NCBI GenBank assembly: GCA_945837185.1
Contig: CAMAMZ010000009.1
Coordinates: 1 to 23,335 of the forward strand
DNA: 23,335 nucleotides
From: an uncultured Bacteroidales bacterium
GTDB taxonomy: Bacteria; Bacteroidota; Bacteroidia; Bacteroidales; Bacteroidaceae
Reading direction: 5' to 3'
Shown here: positions 14,459 to 22,824 of the stretch, piece after piece
Layout: the number at the start of each line of letters is the position of its first letter
How positions within the stretch are numbered: position 1 is the stretch's first letter
Position numbers and translations under genes: made by a program
The notes under the pieces: model-generated
Databases searched by the model: none
What the model saw: the letters and a program-made list of their open reading frames with translations, nothing else
Told to the model about the DNA's origin: nothing

Positions 14459-16726
14459 TTACGATAGTCTTTGCACCTCCTGCAATCCTTCTATCTGGCG
14501 CAAACTATCCATAATCAAACGGAGTTCATCCCTATCGTGCACCCGCAGTTCAATACTGCCATCAAAGATACCATCCTTTGCCGCCATGGTCACTTTACAG
14601 ATATTGATATTGAGCTGATCGGATATCACATTGGCCACATCACGCATCATACCCTTCCTGTCAATACCCTTGATTTCCACCGTAGCATCGAAGAACAGCT
14701 TTTTGTGCATGTCCCATTTCGCATCCAGAATACGATTGCCATAGCTCGTCTTCAGTTTACTTGCCACCGGACAATTGCGCTTATGGATTTCTATGCGGTT
14801 CTTGTTGTCGATATATCCTAAGATATCATCCCCCGGAATGGCATGACAACAACGCGGGAAGATATACTTGTCGATATGCCGTTCAGAAATGACACACGGT
14901 TTTTTCTTATCAAAACCCTCCTTGACGATGAGCAATGACGATTTAGGCTCTTTCTTCTCCTTTTGCTTGTCATGCCCCAAGAACGGCACATACTTCAACC
15001 AGTTTCTGCCCTTGGCATCCTTGCGGTTCTTGCCATTCAGTTCGTCGAGGTCCTTCTCTCCCAACAACACGGTGCGGTCACCGATAGCCTGCAACAACGA
15101 CTCATGCTTCTGCAAGTCATGAAACTCACACAACCTGTCTAACACAGCCGTGGTGAGTTCCATCTCATGTGCCTTCAACCATTCCTTCAGCACCTCCTCA
15201 CCTTTCTTCTGCACCTCCCGGCTGTCTCTTCTTAGAATGGCCTGTATCTTCCCTTTCGCCTTCGCAGTAGACACAAACGTGATCCACGAAGGCTGCACAT
15301 GCTGCGATTTCGATATCAGAATCTCCACCTGGTCACCACTTTGCAGCCTATGGCTTAAAGGCACCAGTTTATGGTTCACCTTGGCCCCTATACAATGGCT
15401 GCCCAGGAAGGTATGAATCTGGAAGGCAAAATCCAGTGCCGTACATCCTGCCGGCATGGTTTTGATTTCTCCCTTCGGTGTAAACACGAATATTTCAGAA
15501 GCAAAGAGATTCAGCTTGATGGCATCCAAGAAATCCATGGCATCAGGCTGCGGGTCATCGAGAATCTCCTTAATGGTACGCAGCCAGTTGTTGAGTTCCC
15601 CTTCATCTTCCTGCACATCACTTCCCTCCTTATAGATCCAATGCGCAGCAAACCCTTGCTCAGCCACCTCATCCATGTGATCCGAACGAATCTGCACCTC
15701 AATCCATCTACCCTGTTTGCTCATGAGCGTCACATGCAATGCCTGATAGCCATTCGCCTTCGGGTGGTTGAGCCAGTCACGCAATCTGTCAGGATGCGAC
15801 TTATAAATCTTGCTGATGGCCACATAAATATTAAAGCACTCGTTGATTTCCTCATTACGGTCTGCCGGCTGGAAGATAATGCGCACCGCCAGCAAGTCGT
15901 ATATTTCGTCAAACGTCACATGCTTGCTTTGCATTTTATTCCAAATGGAGAACGGACTCTTCACACGGGCCTTGATTTCATATTTCACACCCATCTTGTC
16001 CAACGCCTCCTTGATAGGAGCCGTAAACTCCTCAAAGAGTTTGTCGCGCTGTTCCTTGGTGAAATTGAGTTTGTTGGTGATATCGGCATACTCCTCGGGA
16101 TGCTCAAAGCGGAAGCTGAGATTCTCCAGTTCCGTCTTGATTTTGTTCAATCCCAATCTGTTGGCCAGCGGTGCGTAAATATAGAGTGTTTCTCCCGCAA
16201 TCTTATATTGCTTGTTGGGTGCCTGCGACTCTAAGGTGCGCATGTTGTGCAGACGGTCGCAAATCTTGATGAGAATCACACGAATATCATCGCTCATGGT
16301 GAGCAAGAGTTTCTTGAAATTCTCTGCCTGTGCCGATGCGTGCTCACCGAAGATACCACCGCTAATCTTTGTCAGTCCGTCAACAATCTGCGCTATCTTG
16401 GCTCCGAAGATGTTCTCTATATCCTCTACCGTATAGTCCGTATCTTCCACCACATCGTGCAACAGCGCCGCACAAATACTTGTGGAACCCAGTCCCATCT
16501 CTCCGCAGGCTATTTGTGCCACGGCAATGGGGTGCATGATATAGGGTTCTCCCGATAGGCGTTTCACGCCCTTATGCGCCTGTCGCGCAAAATTGAACGC
16601 TTTGTTAATGATATCAACCTTCTTTCTGTGTCGCGATGCCAGATAGGTATCAATCAGATGTTGGAAGGCCTCATCAACCATTCTATCATACATGTTCTCT
16701 CTCTCATTGTTTTCTTGCGAGTCCAT
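14459..16726 (-). CDS. rel: Bifunctional-type Rel/SpoT (p)ppGpp synthetase-hydrolase
   Basis: A 755-residue RelA/SpoT homologue that makes and breaks (p)ppGpp during starvation. The N-terminal HD hydrolase domain is intact: His51, His65, HDVVED at 90-95, and DRLHNMRT from 157. The synthetase domain follows, with RVKSPFSIWNKMQ (254-266), FDEIYDLLAVR, and the EVQIRSDHMDEVAEQGFAAHW stretch around 343-363. The TGS domain starts at about 411 (EIFVFTPKGEIKTMP), a conserved-cysteine segment with PRCCHAIPGDD follows, and an ACT domain ends the protein. All parts of a long RSH protein are present, and the intact HD motif argues for hydrolase activity. It is the last gene of the leftward block, 48 bases after mltD, with no obvious promoter of its own in the gap. 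Confidence 0.95.
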   Translation of the reverse strand: MDSQENNERENMYDRMVDEAFQHLIDTYLASRHRKKVDIINKAFNFARQAHKGVKRLSGEPYIMHPIAVAQIACGEMGLGSTSICAALLHDVVEDTDYTVEDIENIFGAKIAQIVDGLTKISGGIFGEHASAQAENFKKLLLTMSDDIRVILIKICDRLHNMRTLESQAPNKQYKIAGETLYIYAPLANRLGLNKIKTELENLSFRFEHPEEYADITNKLNFTKEQRDKLFEEFTAPIKEALDKMGVKYEIKARVKSPFSIWNKMQSKHVTFDEIYDLLAVRIIFQPADRNEEINECFNIYVAISKIYKSHPDRLRDWLNHPKANGYQALHVTLMSKQGRWIEVQIRSDHMDEVAEQGFAAHWIYKEGSDVQEDEGELNNWLRTIKEILDDPQPDAMDFLDAIKLNLFASEIFVFTPKGEIKTMPAGCTALDFAFQIHTFLGSHCIGAKVNHKLVPLSHRLQSGDQVEILISKSQHVQPSWITFVSTAKAKGKIQAILRRDSREVQKKGEEVLKEWLKAHEMELTTAVLDRLCEFHDLQKHESLLQAIGDRTVLLGEKDLDELNGKNRKDAKGRNWLKYVPFLGHDKQKEKKEPKSSLLIVKEGFDKKKPCVISERHIDKYIFPRCCHAIPGDDILGYIDNKNRIEIHKRNCPVASKLKTSYGNRILDAKWDMHKKLFFDATVEIKGIDRKGMMRDVANVISDQLNINICKVTMAAKDGIFDGSIELRVHDRDELRLIMDSLRQIEGLQEVQRLS

Positions 16727-16774
16727 AGGCCATTCATGTTTTTAAGGTGAGAAGTAAATGAAATGTGGGGGCTG

Positions 16775-18070
16775 CTACTTAACCCTGATTTTCTTTCCCG
16801 CACGTATATTCGTTCCGCTTATTTTGTTCAGTTTCTTTAGTTTGGCAACCGTAGTATGATTGCGTGCCGCTATTTCCGACAAGGTATCGCCCTGACGGAT
16901 GGTAACACTCTTTCCCCTGCTACGGCTACGGCTACTCTTCTTGCTCTTCTTGCTCTGCTGCTCCACATACTCCTGGTTCACAGCCACCGTCGAGCGCCTG
17001 CTCAGCAAACTGTCTGTTTGATAAGCATATATAGCTTCTTCATTGTCGATAAACAGATTCACCTTTGTCGATGGCAACTTGATGATAGAAGGCTTGGTAC
17101 TGCCATTCACAATGTTCCTGCGATACTGTGGATTGAGCTCCTTCAATTGGTCCACACTCATGTGCAATACCTGCGCTATCTGTTCAAAGTGCACATCGCG
17201 ATGCACCGTCACCGTATCAGTCTTGGCAGGCAGTTCAGTCACCATCGGACAGATATTGTGCTCACAATAATAGTTCATGATATAATTGGCAGCAATGAAT
17301 GCCGGCACATATCCTCTTGTTTCCTTAGGCAGGAAAGGATAAATCTCCCAATAGTCGGTTTTCCCTTTTGCACGGTGTATCGCCTTGTTGATATTCTCAG
17401 GACCGGTGTTATAGGCAGCAATCACCAGATTCCAGTCACCGAATATCTTATACAAATCGCTGAGATAATGTGCCGCAGCATAGGACGCCTTGATAGGATC
17501 CTTGCGCTCATCAACCAGCGAGTTTACCTCCAATCCATAATTCTTTCCTGTTGCAAGCATGAACTGCCACAATCCCGTAGCACCCACACGCGACACAGCC
17601 TGAGGATTGAAGGCCGACTCTATGACCGGCAAATATTTCAGTTCGAGTGGCAAGCCATAGGTTTCCAAGGCTTGTTCAAAAATAGGGATGTAGAAATTCT
17701 GTGCTCCCAACATGAAGCTTACCGACCTACGCAATCTGCCACTATAGCGGTCAATGAATTTCTGCACGATATCGTTATACGGCATCTCAATAATCGAGGG
17801 CAACCGTTTCAACCGTTCCATATATTCTTCCTTTGTATAAACAGGATTGACATCAGGAAGATTACAGTCGGTATCGGGTTTGAGATAGGTTTTGGCATTA
17901 TACAAATGCAAGAGGCTATCCACCTCTGTGAGCATACCCTCAGGCAGGTCGATCACCTCTTCCTTTCCTTGGGCATTCATAACCTTTATTTCCGTTTCCA
18001 CCTGTTGTGCCCACATCATTCCTCCCTGCAGGCCACAGGCCACAATGAGCATATATAATTTCTTCTTCAT
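16775..18070 (-). CDS. mltD: MltD-like membrane-bound lytic murein transglycosylase with LysM
   Basis: A 431-residue exported enzyme that cleaves peptidoglycan glycan strands to 1,6-anhydro ends. The frame extends back to 18199, but the start at 18070 is preferred because a signal peptide (MKKKLYMLIVACGLQGGMMWAQ) begins there and the longer form would run into the preceding gene. The SLT domain lies at about 115-240 with VIESAFNP (catalytic Glu151), GATGLWQFM and AAYNTGPENI. A degenerate LysM-like segment lies at about 285-335, then a Ser/Lys/Arg-rich linker, and a clear C-terminal LysM (VTIRQGDTLSEIAARN to the end) that binds peptidoglycan. No lipobox was found, so it may be periplasmic rather than a lipoprotein. 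Confidence 0.92.
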   Translation of the reverse strand: MKKKLYMLIVACGLQGGMMWAQQVETEIKVMNAQGKEEVIDLPEGMLTEVDSLLHLYNAKTYLKPDTDCNLPDVNPVYTKEEYMERLKRLPSIIEMPYNDIVQKFIDRYSGRLRRSVSFMLGAQNFYIPIFEQALETYGLPLELKYLPVIESAFNPQAVSRVGATGLWQFMLATGKNYGLEVNSLVDERKDPIKASYAAAHYLSDLYKIFGDWNLVIAAYNTGPENINKAIHRAKGKTDYWEIYPFLPKETRGYVPAFIAANYIMNYYCEHNICPMVTELPAKTDTVTVHRDVHFEQIAQVLHMSVDQLKELNPQYRRNIVNGSTKPSIIKLPSTKVNLFIDNEEAIYAYQTDSLLSRRSTVAVNQEYVEQQSKKSKKSSRSRSRGKSVTIRQGDTLSEIAARNHTTVAKLKKLNKISGTNIRAGKKIRVK

Positions 18071-18168
18071 TCCTTTTTTCGTATCGCAATCTTTTTTGTT
18101 GTTATATATATATAATAAGGTGTACACCCATCCGGTTCCACCGGCATCATCTATTCTACTCTCTCCGT

Positions 18169-18987
18169 TCAGAAGTTCAAGGCACATTGCACACCCCACG
18201 CTCCTGTTTCCAACGGATTCCTTGCCATACCCTGTCCCGAAGCCTTCATGCTTGCAGGTGTCACCCGCAAACTTAAGTCTTTCGATATGTCAAACTCCGA
18301 GAGCGAAGCATCCACATAGGCATCCACCACCGAGAGCAGATAAACTCCTATCATGGAAAAGAGACTCAAATCACGCCATTTCCGATAACGGTCCTTTCTT
18401 TTTTTGAAAGTATTCTTGTAATATTCCAGGTTAGATTCATCAACCTTATTTCCCAGATGCAGAAACTGGTTATAGCTCTGTGTGTTGGGGTCGTCGTCCA
18501 TAATATCCAGATAAGCCTGCGAATAGTCTTTATACATCATGTTGTTCCAACGCATGGCATAGGCACAGCCCACAAAGCCTCCATACACAAGGGGGAGTTT
18601 CCAATATTTGCGGTTGTATATTTGTCCTGCTCCCGGCAACACCAAGGCCAGCCACAATGCTTTCTTTGAATCCGGACGCCAGGTGCTCCAATCGCGTCCT
18701 TTACGCATCTTTATCCCTGCCAGCGAATCCAACGAGGCCAACGCAGCGTCTGTGCCCGCAGGCAACAAGGTATCTTTCTTCGCCAACAAGGTATCTTTCT
18801 TCAATGCCAACGAGTCTTTCTTCATAGCCATCCTATTGGTGTCAACAGCCAGAGGGTCTATTTTCAAAGGCACCGATGCCTTTTGCTTCATCGGTGTATA
18901 ACTTTGCTGTGCCCCTGCGCTGACAGGTGCCCATAGGGCTATCATGACTACTGCCCATTGCACGATGAGAATACGGAAGCTATGCAC
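18169..18987 (-). CDS. DUF5683 family membrane protein
   Basis: A 272-residue protein with a signal peptide or first membrane helix (residues 1-27, ending SAGAQQ). A Lys/Asp/Leu-rich periplasmic stretch with a heptad repeat follows, and then the DUF5683 core. The core begins at PDSKKALWLALVLPGAGQIYNRKYWKLP, a membrane segment with the family's GAGQxYNxxYWK motif, and includes a second hydrophobic segment (SLFSMIGVYLLSVVDAYVDA). Function is unknown. Its place directly after parB (6 bases) and before mltD is a Bacteroidota gene order and suggests an envelope role linked to division or wall growth; this is inference. Confidence 0.85.
   Translation of the reverse strand: MHSFRILIVQWAVVMIALWAPVSAGAQQSYTPMKQKASVPLKIDPLAVDTNRMAMKKDSLALKKDTLLAKKDTLLPAGTDAALASLDSLAGIKMRKGRDWSTWRPDSKKALWLALVLPGAGQIYNRKYWKLPLVYGGFVGCAYAMRWNNMMYKDYSQAYLDIMDDDPNTQSYNQFLHLGNKVDESNLEYYKNTFKKRKDRYRKWRDLSLFSMIGVYLLSVVDAYVDASLSEFDISKDLSLRVTPASMKASGQGMARNPLETGAWGVQCALNF
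18761..18823 (-). repeat. 21-bp tandem repeat inside the DUF5683 gene
   Basis: Three 21-base units (18761-18781, 18782-18802, 18803-18823) encode, in gene order, KKDSLAL, KKDTLLA and KKDTLLP. The two lower-coordinate units differ at one base; the third is more diverged. The segment is a charged, probably flexible linker before the membrane core and could vary in copy number between strains. Confidence 0.75.
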
Positions 18988-18993
18988 GATTCT

Positions 18994-19896
18994 TCAACCT
19001 TTCAGTTTATCAAAAATACCCATCAGTCTCACCAGTTCATCCTCATTGGCAAACGGAATACTGATTTTCCCCTTTCCTTTCGACGAGCAGGTTAACTGTA
19101 TCTTTGTTCCCATCATTCCAGAGAGTTCACGGGCCAACACATCAAATCTCTCCACCGGCGACACCACCGGCACACTTTCGCCCCCTTCCATGGAATCCAA
19201 CTTCTTGAGGCGCTTCACCAAGGCTTCCACCTTGCGCACCGAATAGCCGTTTTTGATAATCTCCTTGAAAAGCTTGATTTGTTGCGACGGACTGTCGAGC
19301 GAGAGCAATGCCCTGGCATGCCCCATGTCAATCAGCTTCTTCTGCAAGGCCATCTGCACCTGTGCCGGCAGTTTCAAGAGTCGGAGATAGTTTGTAATGG
19401 CCGTTCTGCTTTTTCCTACCCGTTCACTCACCTTCTCCTGTGTCATGCCCTCCCCTTCCAAGAGGTGCTCATAGGCCAAGGCTATTTCAATGGCATTGAG
19501 GTCTTCGCGCTGAATGTTCTCCACCAGTGCCATTTCCATCACCTGCTCATCTCTGATGGTGCGTATATAAGCAGGAATGGTTGCCAACCCAGCCATCTGC
19601 GAAGCCCTCCATCTGCGCTCACCGGCAATAATCTGATAACTATTGTCGGCCACCTGTCGGAGCGTGATAGGTTGTATGATGCCTATCTCACGAATGCTCG
19701 AAGCCAGTTCCTGCAATGCCTCTTCATCAAAATCATGACGGGGCTGCCCGGGATTGGGCACGATGTGCTCAATAGGCACCTCATTGATGGTCGATGACCC
19801 TCCTGTTTTCACACTCTCTGTCGAGATGAGTGCATCAAGCCCTCTTCCCAACGCATTGCTCTTCGATGTGGTTGTAAACTTCTTATGTACGGCCAT
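18994..19896 (-). CDS. parB: Chromosome partitioning protein ParB
   Basis: A 300-residue DNA-binding CTPase that spreads from parS sites and loads condensin near the origin. The N-terminal LGRGLDALI (16-24) is the ParA-interaction region. The CTP-binding N-domain includes GQPRHDF and GERRWRA (92-98), and ALVENIQREDLN (123-134) follows. A helix-turn-helix (MTQEKVSERVGKSRTAITNY) recognises parS, and the C-terminal part (about 240-300) is the dimer domain. Length is normal and the motif set complete. It lies 48 bases after parA, and 6 bases separate its stop from the DUF5683 start. No parS-like palindrome was recognised in the window. Confidence 0.95.
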   Translation of the reverse strand: MAVHKKFTTTSKSNALGRGLDALISTESVKTGGSSTINEVPIEHIVPNPGQPRHDFDEEALQELASSIREIGIIQPITLRQVADNSYQIIAGERRWRASQMAGLATIPAYIRTIRDEQVMEMALVENIQREDLNAIEIALAYEHLLEGEGMTQEKVSERVGKSRTAITNYLRLLKLPAQVQMALQKKLIDMGHARALLSLDSPSQQIKLFKEIIKNGYSVRKVEALVKRLKKLDSMEGGESVPVVSPVERFDVLARELSGMMGTKIQLTCSSKGKGKISIPFANEDELVRLMGIFDKLKG

Positions 19897-19944
19897 TCTT
19901 TCTCTTCCTTTTGCCTGATTGGATGATTATGAGCTGTTCTTCTC

Positions 19945-20709
19945 TTAGCTGTTCTTGCGTATAATTTCCTCTGCCAACTTCAAGTGGTTCTTGGCACCAG
20001 CCGACTCGGCATCGTATAGGATGACGGGCAGACCATGACTCGGACTCTCGCTGAGCTTCACATTACGCTGAATTACGGTGGTAAACACCAATTCCTGGAA
20101 ATGACGCTTCACCTCATCATAAATCTGGTTGGCCAAACGCAGACGACTGTCATACATCGTCAAGAGGAATCCCTCTATTTCCAACCTCGGATTCAGTTTG
20201 CTCTTGATAATCTTGATGGTGTTGAGGAGCTTGCTGATACCCTCGAGTGCAAAATACTCACACTGCACCGGAATAATCACTGAATCGGCAGCGGTGAGCG
20301 CATTCACGGTAATCAATCCCAATGAAGGCGAACAGTCAATCAGAATAAAATCATATTCAGCCCGCACCGGTTCCAGCACCTCCTTTATCACCTTCTCTCT
20401 GTTCTCCACATTGAGCATCTCAATCTCCGCTCCAACAAGGTCGATATGACTGGGCACAATATCCAAGCCGTCGATATCTGTCGTATAGATAGCTTCATGC
20501 ACATCCGTATGGTCGATGATACACTCATACAGCGAACAATCCACTTCGTTGAGGTCAACTCCCAATCCACTCGATGCGTTTGCCTGTGGGTCGGCATCCA
20601 CTACCAGAACCGTTTTTTCAAGTGTGGCAAGCGATGCGGCAAGGTTGATGGTGGTCGTGGTTTTACCCACGCCTCCCTTCTGATTGGCTAAAGCAATGAT
20701 TTTTCCCAT
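19945..20709 (-). CDS. parA: Chromosome partitioning ATPase ParA (Soj-like)
   Basis: A 254-residue deviant-Walker ATPase that moves ParB-bound origins along the nucleoid. The Walker A motif KGGVGKTTTT lies at 11-20 with the signature lysine at 11. LVVDADPQANASSGLG holds the A-prime motif, and FILIDCSPSLG the Walker B. No N-terminal DNA-binding domain is present, so it is the short chromosomal type and not a plasmid P1-type ParA. It is the first gene of the leftward block and has a well-formed promoter at 20742-20773. Confidence 0.96.
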   Translation of the reverse strand: MGKIIALANQKGGVGKTTTTINLAASLATLEKTVLVVDADPQANASSGLGVDLNEVDCSLYECIIDHTDVHEAIYTTDIDGLDIVPSHIDLVGAEIEMLNVENREKVIKEVLEPVRAEYDFILIDCSPSLGLITVNALTAADSVIIPVQCEYFALEGISKLLNTIKIIKSKLNPRLEIEGFLLTMYDSRLRLANQIYDEVKRHFQELVFTTVIQRNVKLSESPSHGLPVILYDAESAGAKNHLKLAEEIIRKNS

Positions 20710-20741
20710 TTTGTTCAGCTTTCTTTTCCTTATTTAGTGTG

Positions 20742-20773
20742 CAAAGTTACATATTTTGCATGAGAAAGTGCAA
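20742..20773 (-). promoter_or_regulatory. Promoter of the parA block
   Basis: On the minus strand, TTG (20771-20773) is followed after 21 bases by TAACTTTG (20742-20749), an exact -7 match. The leader before the parA start is about 25-30 bases. It is back to back with the surE promoter. Confidence 0.72.
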
Positions 20774-20791
20774 TTCTTTCCTCTTTTTTCG

Positions 20792-20799
20792 TACTTTTG
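20792..20799 (+). promoter_or_regulatory. -7 element of the surE-lpxB promoter
   Basis: TACTTTTG matches TAnnTTTG and lies 46 bases before the chosen surE start. It also supports that start, since the upstream in-frame ATG at 20756 would precede the transcript. The -33 region is T-rich without a TTG. Confidence 0.6.
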
Positions 20800-20845
20800 C
20801 ATCCAAATCTTAGCATATTTTCTGAATTATGGGGAGAACAAAAGT

Positions 20846-21607
20846 ATGAAGAAAAGAATTCTTATAGCCAACGATGATGGCTTCCAGGCTCCGGGCATCC
20901 GTGCCTTAGCCTCTATGATAAGTGATTTGGGCGATGTTACAATCTGCGCACCCGATGGTCCCCGCTCTGGTTTTTCCCGTGCTTTCTCTGCCGCAGTACC
21001 GCTTCGCCTGAAACGCCAGAGCAACCTCAACGACGTAACGGTATGGTCTTGCAGCGGCACCCCTGTCGATTGCGTCAAACTGGCTGTCGACCAACTCTAT
21101 GAGGGCAAACAGCCCGACCTTGTCTTGGGAGGCATCAATCATGGCGACAACTCTACGGTCAACAGCCACTACTCCGGCACTATGGGTGTAGCGATTGAGG
21201 GTTGTCTGAAAGGCATTCCTTCTATTGCCTTCTCGCTTTGCGACCATAACGAGCAGGCCCCCATGGCCCATCTCCAACCTTATGTGTGCCATATTGTCCA
21301 ACAGGTATTAAACCACGGTTTGCCCAAAGGTGTATGCCTCAATGTAAACTTCCCCACCACACCGCCCTTCCAAGGCATGCGCATTTGTCGCATGACGCAA
21401 GGCCAATGGGTGAACGAAGTAGTGGCAGCGCGCCATCCTGCAGGCTTTCCCTATTATTGGCTGGTAGGCAACTATCAGAATGAAGAGCCTGAAGCTGCCG
21501 ACACCGACCAGTGGGCACTCAGCCATGGCTATGTTGCCGTTACACCCACCCGTATTGATGTCACGGCTTATGAAGCCTTCTCCCAACTCGAAACACTGTT
21601 GTTATGA
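20846..21607 (+). CDS. surE: 5'/3'-nucleotidase SurE
   Basis: A 253-residue metal-dependent phosphatase acting on nucleoside monophosphates, cytoplasmic. The N-terminal RILIANDDGFQAPGI holds the metal-binding Asp10-Asp11 pair. PRSGFSRAFS and LGGINHGDNSTVNSHYSGT contain the expected Ser and Asn ligands. The frame is open back to 20756, but the ATG at 20846 is chosen because SurE begins with this beta strand, a GGGGAG lies upstream at 20831-20836, and the promoter element is at 20792-20799. Its stop overlaps the lpxB start in an ATGA, so translation is probably coupled. Confidence 0.95.
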   Translation: MKKRILIANDDGFQAPGIRALASMISDLGDVTICAPDGPRSGFSRAFSAAVPLRLKRQSNLNDVTVWSCSGTPVDCVKLAVDQLYEGKQPDLVLGGINHGDNSTVNSHYSGTMGVAIEGCLKGIPSIAFSLCDHNEQAPMAHLQPYVCHIVQQVLNHGLPKGVCLNVNFPTTPPFQGMRICRMTQGQWVNEVVAARHPAGFPYYWLVGNYQNEEPEAADTDQWALSHGYVAVTPTRIDVTAYEAFSQLETLLL

Positions 21608-22767
21608 AATACTATCTCATTGCCGGTGAAGCCAGTGGCGACTTGCATGCGAGTCACCTCATGCGTTCCCTTCTCACTTACGACCCACAGGCCTCGTTCC
21701 GTTTCTTTGGTGGCGACCTCATGGCAGCCGTAGGGGGCACACGTGTCAAGCATTATCGCGAACTCGCCTATATGGGCTTTGTTCCTGTGTTGCTGCATCT
21801 GCGCACCATATTCCGTAACATGGCTTTGTGCAAGGACGATATTCGGCAATGGCAACCGCATGCGGTAATCCTCATCGACTATCCGGGCTTCAATCTCAAC
21901 ATTGCCGCCTTTGTCCGCAAGCAGCTGCATATTCCGGTTTATTATTACATCTCCCCCAAGCTATGGGCATGGAAAGAATGGCGCATCAAGAATATCCGTC
22001 GTGATGTTACCGAACTCTTTTCCATCCTTCCCTTCGAAGTACCTTTTTTTGAAGAGAAGCACCATTACCCCATCCACTATGTGGGCAATCCCACGGCCGA
22101 TGAGGTGAGGGCCTTCCGTGCCAGCTACCATGAGTCGGCACAGGCTTTTGCCCAACGCCACCACCTGCCCGACCGTCCTGTCATAGCATTGTTGGCTGGT
22201 AGCCGCCGCCAGGAAATCAAAGACAACCTGCCTGCCATGTTGGCAGCCACACGTCCGTTGGCCGACCATTACACCTTGGCCATTGCCGGTGCCCCGGGCA
22301 TTGAGTTGTCGTACTACAACCAGTTTATGCAAGACTATGATGTGCAGGTAGTGCCCAACGACACCTATGCCCTCTTGGCCCATGCCCAGGCAGCCCTTGT
22401 CACCAGTGGTACAGCCACCCTCGAAACAGCCCTCTTCGAGGTGCCGCAGGTAGTGTGCTACAAAACACCCCTGCCCCACCTCATCCGCTTCGCTTTCAAC
22501 CATATCATCAACGTCAAATACATCAGTCTCGTCAACCTCATAGCCGACTGCGAAGTGGTTCCCGAACTGTTGGCCGACCGCTTCTCGGTGCAGAACATCG
22601 CATCCCATCTCAGTCAACTGCTTCCCGGAGGCAAGGGTCGCGAAGCCCAACTACAGGGTTATGCCGAAGTGCGTAAACGCTTGGGCCATGCAGTAGCTCC
22701 CGACAATGCAGCACGGTGCATGGTGCAACTTTTAAGCAATTCCTGCGGGAAACGCTTCGCACAATGA
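21604..22767 (+). CDS. lpxB: Lipid-A-disaccharide synthase
   Basis: A 387-residue GT19 glycosyltransferase that joins lipid X and UDP-diacylglucosamine to form the lipid A disaccharide at the inner face of the cytoplasmic membrane. The N-terminal MKYYLIAGEASGDLHASHL is the family signature. Others are RFFGG, AYMGF, YYISPKLWAWKEWR, LAGSRRQEI and VTSGTATLETALFEVPQVVCYKT. Length is normal. The start overlaps surE by four bases. Its presence confirms a Gram-negative organism with lipid A. Confidence 0.96.
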   Translation: MKYYLIAGEASGDLHASHLMRSLLTYDPQASFRFFGGDLMAAVGGTRVKHYRELAYMGFVPVLLHLRTIFRNMALCKDDIRQWQPHAVILIDYPGFNLNIAAFVRKQLHIPVYYYISPKLWAWKEWRIKNIRRDVTELFSILPFEVPFFEEKHHYPIHYVGNPTADEVRAFRASYHESAQAFAQRHHLPDRPVIALLAGSRRQEIKDNLPAMLAATRPLADHYTLAIAGAPGIELSYYNQFMQDYDVQVVPNDTYALLAHAQAALVTSGTATLETALFEVPQVVCYKTPLPHLIRFAFNHIINVKYISLVNLIADCEVVPELLADRFSVQNIASHLSQLLPGGKGREAQLQGYAEVRKRLGHAVAPDNAARCMVQLLSNSCGKRFAQ

Positions 22768-22778
22768 AAAAAATACCG

Positions 22779-22786
22779 TACCTTTG
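22779..22786 (+). promoter_or_regulatory. -7 element of the alaS promoter
   Basis: TACCTTTG matches TAnnTTTG and lies 38 bases before the alaS start, just after the lpxB stop. No good -33 element is seen. alaS may also receive read-through from surE-lpxB. Confidence 0.55.
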
Positions 22787-22824
22787 CACCCAAAAATAAA
22801 ACAATAAGAATAAACCCTATACAG

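Noticed and set aside
16856..18058. 400-residue plus-strand ORF opposite mltD
   Set aside because: The minus strand encodes SLT and LysM motifs with a signal peptide. The antisense frame has a His/Arg/Ile-rich composition typical of shadows.
18141..18153. CCGGTTCCACCGG inverted repeat between DUF5683 and mltD considered as a terminator
   Set aside because: The stem is only five base pairs with no T-run in the direction of transcription.
18071..18199. N-terminal extension of the MltD-like protein by 43 residues
   Set aside because: The extension precedes an obvious signal peptide, would overlap the preceding DUF5683 gene, and has no domain-like sequence.
20756..20845. Upstream start for SurE
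   Set aside because: It would add 30 hydrophobic residues before the universally N-terminal NDDG strand and would begin upstream of the likely promoter.
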